Notes: generated by a model from the letters alone, not told the origin. Positions 47,868 through 59,827 are shown, numbered from the stretch's first letter. The stretch: DNA of 64,000 bases from Suillus spraguei (GCA_016800925.1 JABCPU010000046.1:186001-250000), one strand, 5' to 3'. Numbers and translations are program-made.

Positions 47868-49313
47868 TCAGCCCCATCTTGCATCGAATTGTCCAATACT
47901 CTCTGCAAGCACAAAGTTTCCATTTTGACCCAGGCTGAAGATGAAACAGCTGGTGTCCTCTGCATCAATGGCCGGTGCTCGGAGAGGCGGGTCTCGCGCT
48001 GTATCAAAAGAAGTATCAGGAGCCGAGGACAATGGGACGGCGCCAATAGGTGATGTGCAGCAACCATGTGTCGTCATTGCAACGAACGCGTGGTTATCGG
48101 TTGCAGATGCCAAGTATGACCTACGCAATAAATCTCATCAATTTTCTAACACTATCGAGCTTCAAATTGTCTGACGTCACCGTGTCCAGAGCATCTTTTA
48201 TGAACGATTGGTGAAGGAAAGCCGTCCATGTTATTCGTGTCACGTCACCAATATATGAAGGAGCGGGGACTTCGTAGACAGCAACGTAAGGATTGACACG
48301 GTCATTCGCTTTAAGTCTGCCGTATCGTGACGTCGGTTGTTGAGGACAAGTTTGGAAAAAAGTCACAACGCTTAGACACGAACCTTTGAGCGCCTAAGCA
48401 AGCCATGCCCACCCATTCAAAAAGATCACCGATATGTTCATCCCAATCCTCTGTGCTCTCCTCGGGTGAGGGAGCAAGTGCCGGGACCGGGACAAGTATG
48501 TCGGTAGAATGACGAATTTGAGGCTGAACAATCACCCCCTCGTGCGACTCGGACGTTCCTGGCTGCGCGTCTTGAAGAAACACCAGATTGAGCTGATCGG
48601 GAACACGCTCCCCACTTTAATACACACGTACCCGCTGGACAATAAAGAACTTCCCACTTCCCGGGCCCGGTTTCCCTAAGCTCGTCCCAGAGTTTTAAAG
48701 CTGCCTTCTGCTTCGCACGTACAGCGACGGATTGGGTCTCTTGCCTAACCGGTATGCGTATCACTGCGCTAGGTCTCGATCACTTCTTTTTCGTACGTGA
48801 ACTGGAATACTGAGTGACATACCGTACTGCTCGGAACACCCTTTGAAAGGAAGCCTCTTCCCGATCAAACCAAGTTGCTCGTATAGGGACTTTGAGACGC
48901 AGAGGGTGAGGACGCCTCTAGGATCGATGCACCACGTATCAACGCACGAGTCGGAAGTGGATGGCAATGCAGTTATGTTCCTGTTTGACACAGACGGTGA
49001 TCTCAGTGTTTCTTCGAAGCATGCTTCAGAGTCTCCTTACCCGCCCGGACAGTTAGAGGCAAAATCGAGGAACTCCAATAGTGTACAATGTCTTTTACAG
49101 TATGTGGGCTTCAGGGATGTAAGAGCCTTCTCGAGTTCGTTGGAAGCAGGGAACACGATGTCAAGCTGAGTTCGGAAGTGTTAAGCATCTTGCTTCGAAA
49201 AAAGTATAAAAACAATACTATACCTGCTGAGTGAAAGGGTGTGCTGCGCAGTGTCGGTCGAGTTGGACAGATGGTAAAGCGCCATTTGTTAGCATCACTC
49301 TTGAATGTGCCAT
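47868..49313 (-). CDS. RNase P/MRP protein subunit p40-like (RPP40 family)
   Basis: The p40 subunit belongs to the nuclear RNase P/MRP complexes that process tRNA and rRNA precursors. The start MAHSRVMLTNGALPSVQL (49313) precedes an intron. Exons then read QLDIVFPASNELEKALTSLK, CIDPRGVLTLCVSKSLYEQL, RIPVRQETQSVAVRAKQKAA, KLWDELRETGPGKWEVLYC, EDWDEHIGDLFEWVGMACLG, KANDRVNPYVAVYEVPAPSY, IGDVTRITWTAFLHQSFI, and the end FVLAESIGQFDARWG. The order and the W-G end fit my recollection of basidiomycete p40 proteins. The pieces lie in several frames separated by plausible GT-AG introns; I did not verify every junction. Fairly sure of the gene, moderately sure of the family. Confidence 0.65.
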
Positions 49314-49444
49314 TGGAGATCGCGGAAGGTTTGGAGGTGAAGAAAGTTAGTGACTCGGCAACTCTAATGGATCGGATAACAGTCAACAGTCTGACTCTGG
49401 ATGCGCTTCAGTATTTAATAGTCTTGCCATAGACTATTTGCGAG

Positions 49445-50613
49445 CTATTTTATTATACGTTCGAGATCACCAATTACAATATTGTCAATCAATCTGGTCT
49501 TCCCAACCCATAGCGCACCGCTCAGAATCACAGGTATATCTCGTGCCAAATGATGATTCGAAGACCCGTCCAAAACGTCGAATGTCTCCGAATCATTCAT
49601 CTCTATATAGTCCAACCGCACGTTTACCCCATCTATGGCAGCCTGTGCTTTTACCTCATCAACGACAGCGACAGCTTTTGAAATGCATCGCTCCTTGGAT
49701 TCGCCATTCGACCACGCGGACTCGGCATATTGAAGGGCCTTGTAAAGCGCAGGTGCGAATTTCCGCTCATTTACAGAGAGATACGCGTTCCTGGACGATA
49801 AAGCTAGTCCATCGTTTGGATCGCGAGCCGTGGGGACAATATGAACGTGGTCAGCTTCGGGATGTGGGAAAAGCAGGTCCTTGCAGAGCCTCCGAAGAAG
49901 TAAAGCTTGTTGAATATCTTTCTGGCCAAAATACGCATTCGTGGGCTACAGTCGTCGTCAAGCTGAGCTACGTCTTGCGGAGAGGTTATCTCACCTGGAC
50001 CGCATTAAATAGCTTGGTGACGACTGTCACCACGCCTCGAAAAAACGTTGGCCTGCTTGCGCCTTCCATCTGATGTCCGTATCCCTTCATCTCGACGAAT
50101 GCTCCCTTTTGCGCTGAAACATCCTGGCTTATACCGGATGGATACATCTCCTGGACCGAGGGAAGGAAGACAGCAGAGGGTTTCCTCACGGTCTCGCCCA
50201 CAGTAACCTGCTGTGCTATAAGGAGCTCCAGATCTCCTGGTAAGGTGCGAGGGTACGTGGCGAGGTCTTCATGCGGGGCGAACTGGGCCGGGTTCACAAA
50301 GATGGAAAGAACTGTCAGCTCATTTTCAGCTAGTGACCTCTGGACTGATTCGAATGGTTCAAAATTAGTAAGGAGATATTTATAGACTTCAAGAAACGGT
50401 GTGTGGGACATGCTCACCAAGGGATAGATGTCCGTCGTGAAGAGCTCCCATGGTTGGCACGAAGCCCACAGACTTCCCTTCATCGAAGGCTCTCTGCCGC
50501 CATCGTCTGTACGATGCAACAGAAGTTAGAAGAGGGATGGGTGATGGTGGAAGGGAGGAGGTTGACATCGAACGATGGAGGAAAACATATGCCTTGGTGA
50601 CAGAGCGCCACAT
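49445..50613 (-). CDS. panC: Pantoate--beta-alanine ligase (pantothenate synthetase)
   Basis: This ATP-dependent ligase joins pantoate and beta-alanine to make pantothenate, the precursor of coenzyme A. Motifs: VGFVPTMGALHDGHLSL (HIGH-like nucleotide site), LSIFVNPAQFAPHEDLATYP, FFRGVVTVVTKLFNAVQ, AYFGQKDIQQALLLRRL, RDPNDGLALSSRNAYLS (KMSKS-equivalent) and the end ILSGALWVGKTRLIDNIV. Two introns: one splits LSL and VQRSLAENEL, the other follows FNAVQ (GTGAGA donor, TGTAG acceptor). The frame is intact to TAG at 49445-49447. Two starts are possible: MWRSVTKAYVFLHRS at 50613, which looks like a weak mitochondrial leader, or MSTSSLPPS at about 50568. It lies about 130 bp upstream of the p40-like gene on the same strand. 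The fungal gene is often named pan6. Confidence 0.93.
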
Positions 50614-50860
50614 ACATATATCACTTAAGCTTAAGCTTGAGGAGAGTTTTTACTGTAGCTCGGAACTCGCCGAGGAGTATTTGTAAGCTGGCAGGAAGTT
50701 ACATAACAAATCCTATCAAGTACTAAGTTATCAGTTCGTTGCCATCTCGTGCAGTCACGGGAAAGTCACGGTATCGTCACACTAGCCGGTTTCAAAGGCC
50801 GTTCGGCACTAGACAGGTATACTGTATATACAAATCACTGGCTATGTTCAAAACTGGAAT

Positions 50861-51660
50861 TTAGTTCAGAACTGACCCTCCGATGTCTTTAACATTTTGG
50901 TATTCAGTATTAATGGGGCCATCAGCCAAAATAAATGACGGAGGAATGGAATTGCCAGCGGCCGAAACACATTCAATTATTGTGACCAGCTCTGAATGAT
51001 CACTGTGAATACGATAGCGTTCTCGATTGCTTTCCGAGAAGATAAAATTTGATTTGTCTCCCTTTCGACCACCTCCCACTTGACACCCTTTCTCATCAAC
51101 ATTCCAGTTGTGTTCCGGTGGAATTCCTTCGTCATCCAAGGCCTTGCGCATATCAAAATACTCCGTGATCGTTGACTCGTTGAAATTTTATGCGCGCTTT
51201 GGATCCAGGCCTCGTGATTTCGCAACAGTAATATCTGCGTGACGAGAAATGAAGCGGTGGACCCAATTCTTGCCAGGGTAAACATTCACCATCTCGAATA
51301 TTTGAGCACGGATTTTCGGTGATGGAGAGGGGTTGCAGAGTCTGAGTTGTGATGGCACTAATCTACCAAAACCCTTTCTTGGAATTCACTGAGTAATGAT
51401 CTCCGAGTGCCACGATTTTTTGAAGCGCGATTTTGCAGTCTGCGGGGGTACCTAAAGGAAAACTGAGTTACATCTAAGTCAAAATAACAATAACTAAGGG
51501 AGTGCTCACCTTGTGAGCTATAGCAGCACTCCGGAAACTGGGAAAACACCATTCAAGGCATCGTGGATAGCAGCTTGAATGCGAGCCTCTTTATCAGAAT
51601 CTCTGGGACGTTCCCGCGTCCCAGCAACTCGAGTGCGTGCCATCCTACTCGCCCATATAC
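50861..51660 (-). pseudogene. Broken pogo/Tigger (DDE_1) transposase
   Basis: The reading order is MARTRVAGTRERPRDSDKEA, FPSFRSAAIAHK, TAKSRFKK, RRSLLSEFQERVLVD, NWVHRFISRHADITVAKSRG, then WNVDEKGCQVGGGRKGDKSN and HSELVTIIECVSAAGNSIPP. The last blocks are the DDE_1 core, with the catalytic Asp of the NxDEKG motif. The segments are in different frames. A frameshift lies before FPSFRS, another in the A-run near 51410, and a stop follows GLDPKRA. The gene stops at SVLN (50861), so the C-terminal third is missing. No clear inverted ends were found. Confidence 0.8.
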
Positions 51661-52074
51661 ACGTTCAGATGCGTTACTGGTAGCGTGTTTGAGTTTGAAA
51701 CTCCGCTACGGAGTACCGGCAGGTGACAGCGAGAGTGACACCAGCGGTGTCACCACCAAAAAAATATCTCTTTTGTTTCTTATTAGATTGGGTCCATTCG
51801 AGTTCGTAGGGCGTACTTATGATTTATTGATTCATATGCATGTATTAGTTTGAATATTAATGGTAGAAAAGTGTTGTTTTGAGCAGTGCATGAGATGTAG
51901 GGAGTGCACGAACTAGTGGTAACTAATAGTAGTAAATACAAGAGCGACGTAAAAGAAAATTATCAATGCGCAATAACAGAACATCCAGTACATAAAATCG
52001 TGACCCTGCAGCTTCAATGAGACGATGTTCCTGTGCGCACAGGTCAGGCGTTTCAACATAACATTCATTGAAAG
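51661..52074. other. Spacer with a perfect 8-bp inverted repeat
   Basis: About 400 bp with no gene. A GTGACACC-agc-GGTGTCAC palindrome lies near 51735-51753. Confidence 0.4.
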
Positions 52075-55000
52075 TCAGCATACTTTTGCAATTTTCTGCC
52101 CTTCGGATAAAACGACAAGGCAAGATTGTAGACCCTTCAAACACCACTGCCGTTCGAGCCAAGCGAGGAGATACCGATTCCAGAATGACTTGAATATATG
52201 TTTGAGCGTGTCATTCCATGGTGTTGGAGCTCGCGAGAGATGGACAGCCCAATTTTGACATGCATACTTGAGAGCATCGGAGGTTGCTTGACTTCGCTCC
52301 CGTGCTTCGGTCGCGAAATCGTGAATGTCGTCATAGCATGGATGACGTCGATATCTGGACAATCTTGTAGGGATGCAGAGGCGGAATAATCCTGGGACCT
52401 TAACGCCAGGAATGCTGGAAACATCAAAAAATCTGGTAAGCTTTTAAACTCCTGGATTGTTGAAAGGCTGGCAGCAATTGGAATTGTGGGATGTTTGTGC
52501 ACTTGCTGATCGTTTCCAACGTGTTCAAAAAGTCTTCCATCGTCACCCAGACAGACGCCGCAGGGATCAACTGCCATGCTTGTCCATGGGATGTCTTGAG
52601 CCACCCTCGTCCGCCCTGGGTTTGTAGCCACTCTCGTCCGCCCATCGTCCGCAGCCACTCTCTCCCACTCAGGGTCAGTAACCACTCTCGCCCACTCTTT
52701 GTCTGTAGCCATTCTTGTCCACATTCAGTCTGCAGCCCACCTGGGGTCCGCAGCCACTCTCGTCCGCCTGGAGTATGCAGCCATTCTCGCCCTCTAGGGG
52801 TTAGGAGCCAATCTTGTGCGCTCTTGGTCCGTAACCACTCTTGTCCATTGTGGGTCAGTAGCCACTCTCGTCCGTAAAGGGTGTGTAGCCATGCACACCC
52901 GATCGGAGTTGGCATTTCACGCTGCCACTCGCTCTCGCCCTGTGTTCGCAACCACAACTTTCCGCCCTGGGTCTCCAGCCACTGCCTCCCGTTCTGCGTC
53001 TCAAGCCAGCCCCCCTCGCTCTGAGTTTCTAACGAATCACATACACCGCTGGTCCCAACGGATGCTTGTCCCCCCTGGACCGTCCGCCGGAACCACTGCC
53101 ATGCCTGAGTCTGCAACCATTCTTGCCCCCCTGGCTCTGCAGCCATTGTCGACCCCTCTCTGTGTCCAGCCAATTTCGTCCCCTCTCAGGGTCTAGCCAC
53201 TGTCGGCCATTCTTGGTGCCTAGCCACTGTTGCCCGCTCTCGGTGTCCAGCCATATTCGCCCCCTCCCGGCGTCCAGCGACCTTTGCCAATTCTTGGTGT
53301 CCACCAAATGTCGCCTACTCTCAGCGTCCAGCCATTTTTGCCCGCTCCACGTGTTCAGCCATTGTTGCCCCCTCTCGATGTCCAACCATTGTTGCCCTCT
53401 CTCGGTGTGCAGCCATTGTTGTCCCCTCTGCCTCTGCAGCCACTCTCGCCCGCTCTCTGTATCTAGCCATGCTTGCCCGTTCTCAGTGTCCAGCAACTTC
53501 TGCCTATTCTCAATATCAACCCATTGTTGCCCGCTCTGGGTGTGTAACCACTTTCGCCCGCTCTCAATGTCCAACCACTCTCGCCCGCTCTGGGTGTGTA
53601 ACCACTCTCGCCCCCTCTCGATGTCCAACCACCGTCGCCCGCTCTTGGTTGCCAACCACTTTCGCCCGCTCTCTTTGTTCAACCACTTTTGCTCGCCCCA
53701 GGTGTCCAGCCACTTTCGCCCGCACCAGGTGTCTAGCCACTCCTGCCCGCCCTTGGTGTCCAGCCATATTCGCCCGCTCCTGGTGTCTAGCCACTCCTGC
53801 CCATTTCTCTCCAGCCACTCCTGCCCGCCCTTGGTGCCCAGCCAATTTTTCGCCCTCCAGGTGTCCAGCTATTTTTCCCGCTCTCGGTGTTCAGCCACTC
53901 TCCCCCGCTCTTGGTGTCCAGCTACTCTCCTCCGCTCTCTATGTCCAACTACTTTTTCCCGCTCCCTGTGTCCAGCCATTTTTGTCCGTTCTTTGTGCTC
54001 AGCCATTTTCGCCCGCTCTCAGTGTCCAACAACTCTCGCCCGCTGTTGGTGTCCAGCCACACTCGTACATTCATCTTCCGCCACGCTTGCCTTCTTCTTT
54101 CCAGCCGCTCTCGTCCGCTCTCGGTGTTCAACCACTTTTGCCCGCTCTCGGTATTCAGCCACTCTTCTCCGCTCTGGGTATTCAGCCGCTCTCGGTGTCC
54201 AGCCATTTTCTGCCGCTCTCAGTGTCCAGCCACCCTCGCCCGTGTCTCTTCAGCCACTCATGCCCGCTATCGGTGTCTAGCCACTCTTGCCCGCTCTCGC
54301 TGATCAGCCACTCATGCCCGCTATCGGTGTCTAGCCACTCATGCCCGTTTCTCTCCAGCCACTCTTGCCTACGTCTCTCTAGCCACTCTCGCCCAGGCAC
54401 GGTCTGTAGCCATTCTTGCCCCACTGTGTCTGCAGCCATTCTTGTCCCCTCTGGGTCTGCAGCCATTCTCGGCCACTCGGAGTCTGTTGCAGCCACACTT
54501 GTCCGGTCGAGGTCTGAAGTCACTCTTCTCCACGTCCTCTGCAGCCTCCTCCAGCTTACGCAGCCACTCTCCCCCGGCCTGGGTCAGCAACCATCCTCGC
54601 CCGCCCGGAGTCTCCAACCAGCCTTGACCCCTGATGGTCTCAAGCGAGTCTCGCTCGTTCCAAGTCTCCAATGGCATTTGCCCGTCAGGGTTTCCGGCAA
54701 CTTGGCATCGTCTTCGTGTCCACTGCCACCCTCGCTCGCTCTGTAGCCAACCTTTCCCATTTTCAGTCTGCAACCAAGTGTACCCCACGTGGGTGTGCAG
54801 CCAATGTCCCCCACCTTCGGTCTCCAACCAGTCTTCTCCCTTCTGTGTCTGCAAATAGTCTTGCCCACCTTGGGTCTGCAGCCATGCATATCCGTCCAAA
54901 GTCCCAAGCCAGGTCCGCAAACCCGGTCCGCGAGCTCCCCGAAGCCATAACAGACCCATAAGAACTTGCATTGGCGTTGGTGGCTCCACGACGAAGGCTA

Positions 55001-56435
55001 ATGATTGTTGCAAGTTTTTGGGGTCGTGGGGTTCCATAGCCTGATCCTGCAACTTCAATTCCAAGAGCACATCCAAGAGGGCCGTGCTTTCTGGAATGTC
55101 TTGGATCATCAAGTGCAAAGAGGAAGCAGCGAGTAGGGAATGTGATTCTGTGATGGGTTGTGATCCAAAGAGGCTGCAGTTTGAGAAGTCTGAAACATAG
55201 TCACGAATGGACGAGTGGTAGATATTGACAGGCTGGCTGTTGTCGGCAGGAATGTCCATGAAAGAATGGAGCTGTACCAGTGCGGTCTCGACATCACGGC
55301 CTTGACCAGGGCCAAGGAGTTTCGAAATCTGTGATATCGGTAGAGGATCTACAAGGGCGGCAACAATGGACAAGTGCTGGTATGCCCGGTTGGAGTCCGA
55401 ACAGGTGGCAAGGATACAGTCGTATAACTTGTACACTTCCGTTCCAGGTAGCAGTTCATTGGTTAGCTCGAGCATCAGCTCAAGGCGATCCCGGGGGTCA
55501 TTGTATCCATCATCGACAAACTTCATCATTGTGGACGCCACGATGAAGCGCCTGCCAGCTCGGTTTGCCAGCCGCGCAAGTTTATCCGCGGTGGGCTGTG
55601 GGAAACCAGGATGGCGACTTCGCAACTCTGTAAAGAAATGCTGCAAGAAGATACAGATGTCACTGTCAACATCATCTTCGCCGTCCAACGAAATGGTGCT
55701 AGCAACAGAGCCGCCCTCCCCAGAAGTGTTCACCGGTATCTCGCATACCAATGTGCGCACTTCTTCCTTTTGAACGGCTTTGCGGATATGCTCCTCTAAA
55801 CGACTCGTGAGCAGAATATGGATCACAGGAAGCTCAGGATCACGAAGAGCTTCGCCAAGAAGGGAAATGAGATCGGCAACGGTTTCAGGTTTGCATTCAT
55901 CGAGGGCATCGATAACAAACACCGGAGGTCGACACTCGCGCAGCCTGGATTGCAAGTTCCAGAGAGGTTGGCGAAATAACGCCTTCATCTGATCGCGAAG
56001 AGACTTGCTGGAGTCTAGAACTGCAGGATTCTCGCGGATAGCTCTATTCACGTCGTTCTTGACGCTGGGAAAATTGCTCGCGAGCTGGTAAGCAAGGGTC
56101 GCAAAGAAATGACCGGTCGTGCTGCGTTTTGTGTGCTTGCGCGAGCAAAAGAACGTCCCCATAAGCCTTGTTTCAATTTTCGTCTCCTGTATCACCTTCA
56201 GAGCTTTCATCGTTTCAGCGACAGTGAACGCAACAGCAGACTTTCCAACATCCGCCGTTCCATGCAGCCAAATGAGTCGACTCTTCTTGTCGTTGTCTAA
56301 TATTTCATAGATGTATTTGAGAAGGTCCACCCGAGTCCCTTCCAAACACTTCGGATGGGGCTGGCGTTCAGGGGAGTCATATTCAGCACCCAGAACAGCT
56401 ACCTGGGACAGCTTCTCCCAAGTTCCTTCGGCCAT
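52075..56435 (-). CDS. NACHT NTPase (NLR-type) with a long Trp-Leu decapeptide repeat domain; frame interrupted
   Basis: Fungal NACHT proteins are STAND NTPases, several of which act in non-self recognition and programmed cell death. The N-terminus (MAEGTWEKLSQVAVLGAEYD, PHPKCLEGTR) leads to Walker A HGTADVGKSAVAF, GTFFCSRKHTKRST, QLASNFPSV, Walker B VFVIDALDECKPE, sensor HILLTSRLEEHIRK, then IVAALVDPLPISQISKLLG and HSSIRDYVSDFSNC, to about residue 500. No separate effector domain is seen before NACHT. From about 54900 leftward the protein becomes a decapeptide array. After it comes WQLIPAASVWVTMEDFLNTL then a C-terminal domain with YACQNWAVHLSRAPT, FWNRYLLAWLERQWCLKG and VLSEGQKIAKVC. The first frame runs 56435-54369; the rest needs at least four frame changes. 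It is thus either a decaying gene or spliced in ways I cannot resolve. Confidence 0.75.
52590..54900 (-). repeat. About 75 copies of a 30-bp repeat encoding G-R-E-W-L-D-T-E-S-G
   Basis: On the minus strand the 30-bp unit encodes GREWLDTESG with variants (GQEWLQTQGG, GQQWLDIERG, GRKWLHTQSG). Trp, Leu, Thr and the last Gly are the most constant. Readable blocks: 54900-54520 (about 10 units, in frame with NACHT), 54523-54182 (9), 54206-53949 (8), 53950-53690 (about 9), 53682-53029 (20) and 53100-52590 (about 17). Adjacent blocks are in different frames owing to small indels, for example a unit short by 10 bp near 54187 and a one-base loss near 54440. The plus strand of the same DNA is also largely open, giving two spurious frames of over 400 codons. 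Confidence 0.9.
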
Positions 56436-58282
56436 TACTAGAAGCTCGCCAGGAACTGTCAGTTTGGTCAGAGAGCGAGAAAAGTGATAAGAGAATGAGA
56501 TATTACGCTGATGACCTTAGTCGACTATCGACGGAGGTTGACGATGGAATGTGTGAGTTAGAATGGAACAACTTGTCGGGGAAGCACTATGTAGTCAAGT
56601 TCAACGGTGTAGATCGCTATCTCGAAGGGGACGACATACGACAACGTTGATTGAACAATCAAAGTCTAAGCTGTAAGTAAAACGGTCTAAGTGGTCAAAT
56701 GATCGAGATATCAACGTTATTGAGATGGATTATTGAGATGGAGTGGACGATTAGTTGCAGTTCTATTCAAAGCTCGATGGATGGTGGTTGTATGCAATCA
56801 AGCTAAAAGGACGAGTCTGGGTCCCAACTGGAGGGCATGAGGCTGTTGCACAGGAAATTAGTGGGTAACGTAAAATTACAATAAAATTACAGTGTCAAAG
56901 TTGAACGGACCGAGTCACTAAACAGCTGGCGGCTTTGATTGCACGTGATCACTGGTATCAGGTGCCCAGCGATCCAGGCCAATCCCCGACTCCACATGAA
57001 GACACGAATTTGCAGATAATTGTAGTATAACATGACAGTTTCGAGCCACCACAAACAAGACATCATGATCAAGAACTAAGAATCAATGCATCAATGCATG
57101 GAGATGTGGACACGCCAGGGTCACGATGAAAGAATAACACGCCACAGACTAGTATGCAGCATCAATGCCGAGTCCCTGTCGTTCGCGAACTTGAAGAAGC
57201 ATAACAACCTCCAGGATGGGATGGCGGCCAAGATCTTTTTGGGAGAGGCAAGTCGCACTAGCAAGCCAGAATCTTGGACAAGGAGGTCCCAAAGGTATGC
57301 ATTATAAAAGACCATATTCCTGAGCTGCCTTGGCGCTGCCGTGACAAGTTTGCGAATCCCACATCTCTGCCAAGTATCCCATAGGTGTTCATGGGGTGAA
57401 AGTTCCCCCACTGGCATGGCAAATTTGTCGAGGATGATGCTGTTGAAGCGACAAAGGATGATGGCTGACTCGGAGCATGTAAAGGATAATGGTAAGTCTG
57501 ACGTCTGCGCCTCCTGTCGTCCCTGCACGATTTGGGGCCGAGATGGTCATCTCGAGCATCTCAGTGATGACAGGGAGATGCTCTTCGTCGTGCGTATGGG
57601 GAATTGACTTGTTAGTGAGTCCTTTTTCAACGAAGACAGGCTTCTAACTGATACCCAGTTCAGCTGTGTTATACCGACGGAATCTTACACACTTGAATTG
57701 AGTCCCTATTCGGAAAGACAATGAGCGAATATTTGGGTCCTGCAATGAAGGTCAAGGAAAGAGATCTGTTTGACTAGTCAGTAGTAGCAGATATTCTGGA
57801 TGGCCTAGGCAAGGAACAGAAGGTTGATCATTGTCTTTCTCATTTTCGTCATGGAGAGGATAGGCTGGTCTTCTTACGATATCGGGAAGTAAGCCAGATT
57901 GACGCCGTAACCCAACTTACTCCTATTCATTCCAATTCGACGATGACAATCATGTAATTAACCAGCGGACCGCTCGCAGACTTCAATAACACCGTCGTGA
58001 CCGAACGGGTGTTTGCTTCTTCATAGTCCTCATTATAATACTATGTATTTTCTTATCGCTCATTTTCGTAATCGTAGCGATCCTGCTTCACTCTCTAGCG
58101 AATGTGTTTGTGTTTTGCGTAGTTCTGACAGGGTCCCTCTATCCCCGGGGACTAAATAGTCCAGACTTGGGGGGGTTCTTCCATTGTTTACTGACCCTGA
58201 TAGAATCAGTCGATGAACATTTGGATGAATCGATGGCGAAAGCATCACTCAGTAAGCCCTTGTATGATATTGATATTCTTCA
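56436..58282. other. Spacer upstream of the NACHT gene
   Basis: About 1.8 kb. A 135-residue open frame at 57121-57528 (-) containing CMPVGELSPHEH-like sequence and LWDTWQRCGIRKLVTAAP is the largest and is not recognised. The region next to 56435 should hold the NACHT promoter, and a small upstream exon is possible because a TAG acceptor precedes the ATG. Confidence 0.35.
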
Positions 58283-59070
58283 TCATCTGACTGAGATGCT
58301 ACCTAGGCCAACCATCCTGATACAAAGCATATGGCGAACATTGAGAAGGGTTTCGTCATAAGCTCCAAAATTTTGAGCTTGTGGAGGCGGAACGTCGTAC
58401 CAAGATGTCTGGTGTCCAGGCCTGCAAAAACAAACACTGAGAAACCATTTGTGTCTGCGGGAATACGGGGTAGAACTGATACCGTAGACACAACGTTCAT
58501 ATCGTGCACACAAGTGTATTGCCATGAGCTAGGATGGGTTGGAGAACTGAAACAAACGAGTACATGCTTGGTGATACGTTATCCTCCCTCCACGTGAGAT
58601 CCTCGAATTGTTTATCGAGATCGCCACGGAAAAGTCGGTTTGCCAGAAAAAAATGTGAAACTTTATATTCGTTTTGGTTAATGCCCCAGAACATGTGTTA
58701 CATACTGTGAGCTGCACAGTATCAACAGAGATGTCCACGATACCGCCTCGGTCGACCATTAAGCCATTGATCAACGGACTACCAAAGTAAACCTGACCGA
58801 CGGTCCCTGAGGTTTCAAATGACGAAGGAATCCGTTAGTCGAAGAGTCTCTATATGAAGATTAGATGGGACACCTGCGGGAAGGTCGACAATCTCGCCGT
58901 GAAGAGATTTTGCACAAACAGGGGAATTTAACCACTGAGAAGCGCGATAGCAGCTATTGAAACAGGCCAAGATAGTCTGCTGAGGCACACGTATCAGCCA
59001 TTCTTGTTGACGTGCACTGGACCGTTCAGCAGCTGCAGTAACCTGATTGTGTTGATCGTCTCTGCGCCGT
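58283..59070 (-). pseudogene. Decayed N-terminal region (DUF6570-like) of a Helitron-type protein
   Basis: Minus-strand fragments in changing frames read QQTILACFNSCYRASQWLNS, GTVGQVYFGSPLINGLMVDR, VCNTCSGALTKTN, LANRLFRGDLDKQFEDLTW, HDMNVVSTVSVLPRIPADTN and LGTTFRLHKLKILELM. In order, these resemble the segment before the helicase in agaricomycete Helitron-like proteins (the C-x2-C, LANRLYRG, DLTW and CAHDMNVVSTASVLPR landmarks). Frameshifts separate the pieces and no helicase follows within this stretch. It may be a fragment of a different element copy from the one at 24 kb. The assignment is from recollection of the family pattern. Confidence 0.6.
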
Positions 59071-59827
59071 GGCTGAGGCCAGATCCAGAATTGCTTTGCA
59101 ATTTCAAAACTGATCCTGAATCTCGCCTCTTCTCACACCTTTTGCGAAGAACTGGGCATCATACTTTATTCATCAATACTTGAGTCTCTGGCGATCAGCC
59201 TTCGCCGATGAGGCACAAGAGAGAGCGTGCATGGGAGTAGGGCCCTACTCAGACTCCAAGATATTCGGTACGTGACGACTATCGGGGAAGGTGCATGAAG
59301 GCTGAAAGGGGAAATGATGGACCACAGAGCAGACATCACTGATGATTTGACAGACAGCAGATTTCAGAAACAAGAAGCGTTCGCGAATATGAACCACCAG
59401 ACTATTACCTGTTTTAGTACGAAAATGAGGATAGAGAATGGGGTGATCCTGCGCTGCTAAACATTTGATCGCCTCAGATAATGTATCGATGGAAAGTTAT
59501 GCAAACAGCGGACCAAGTCTTCCATATTAAGAGTGGACTACAGAAAATCACAACCTAGAGAAAGCATAGAGACATAAGGAAGGTGAGCAAGTTGGCGGAG
59601 CGTGAGCGTAGTCATTGCACACTGCAGGAAAGGATAAGTCAGCAGACCTAATAAAAGGACAAAATAAAGAGCCTACAAAAAAGCAGTGTGAATCATGCGT
59701 CCAACTGCAGTGTGCAGAAAAGCGAATGGCTCAACGAAAGTGCACTGCACAGGATCTGTGACTACATTTCTCCAGACACGGCTATGTATGATACCGTGGG
59801 AGTCGGGGAATTTTGTCTCGTTCTCAT
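59071..59827. other. Spacer downstream of GNAT copy 1
   Basis: About 750 bp. It may contain more of the decayed element (up to about 59500), but nothing readable was found. Confidence 0.3.

Noticed and set aside
49438..50073. 211-codon plus-strand frame
   Set aside because: It is antisense to pantothenate synthetase, whose motifs are clear on the minus strand.
51735..51753. Palindrome GTGACACC-agc-GGTGTCAC as a transposon end
   Set aside because: No partner copy was found on the other side of the Tigger relic, so it is only a short inverted repeat.
53066..54746. Two long plus-strand open frames (404 and 425 codons) rich in CPLSVSSH-like words
   Set aside because: They are the antisense of the 30-bp decapeptide array. 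A repeat with a period divisible by three keeps several frames open. The minus strand joins a NACHT domain, the plus strand joins nothing.
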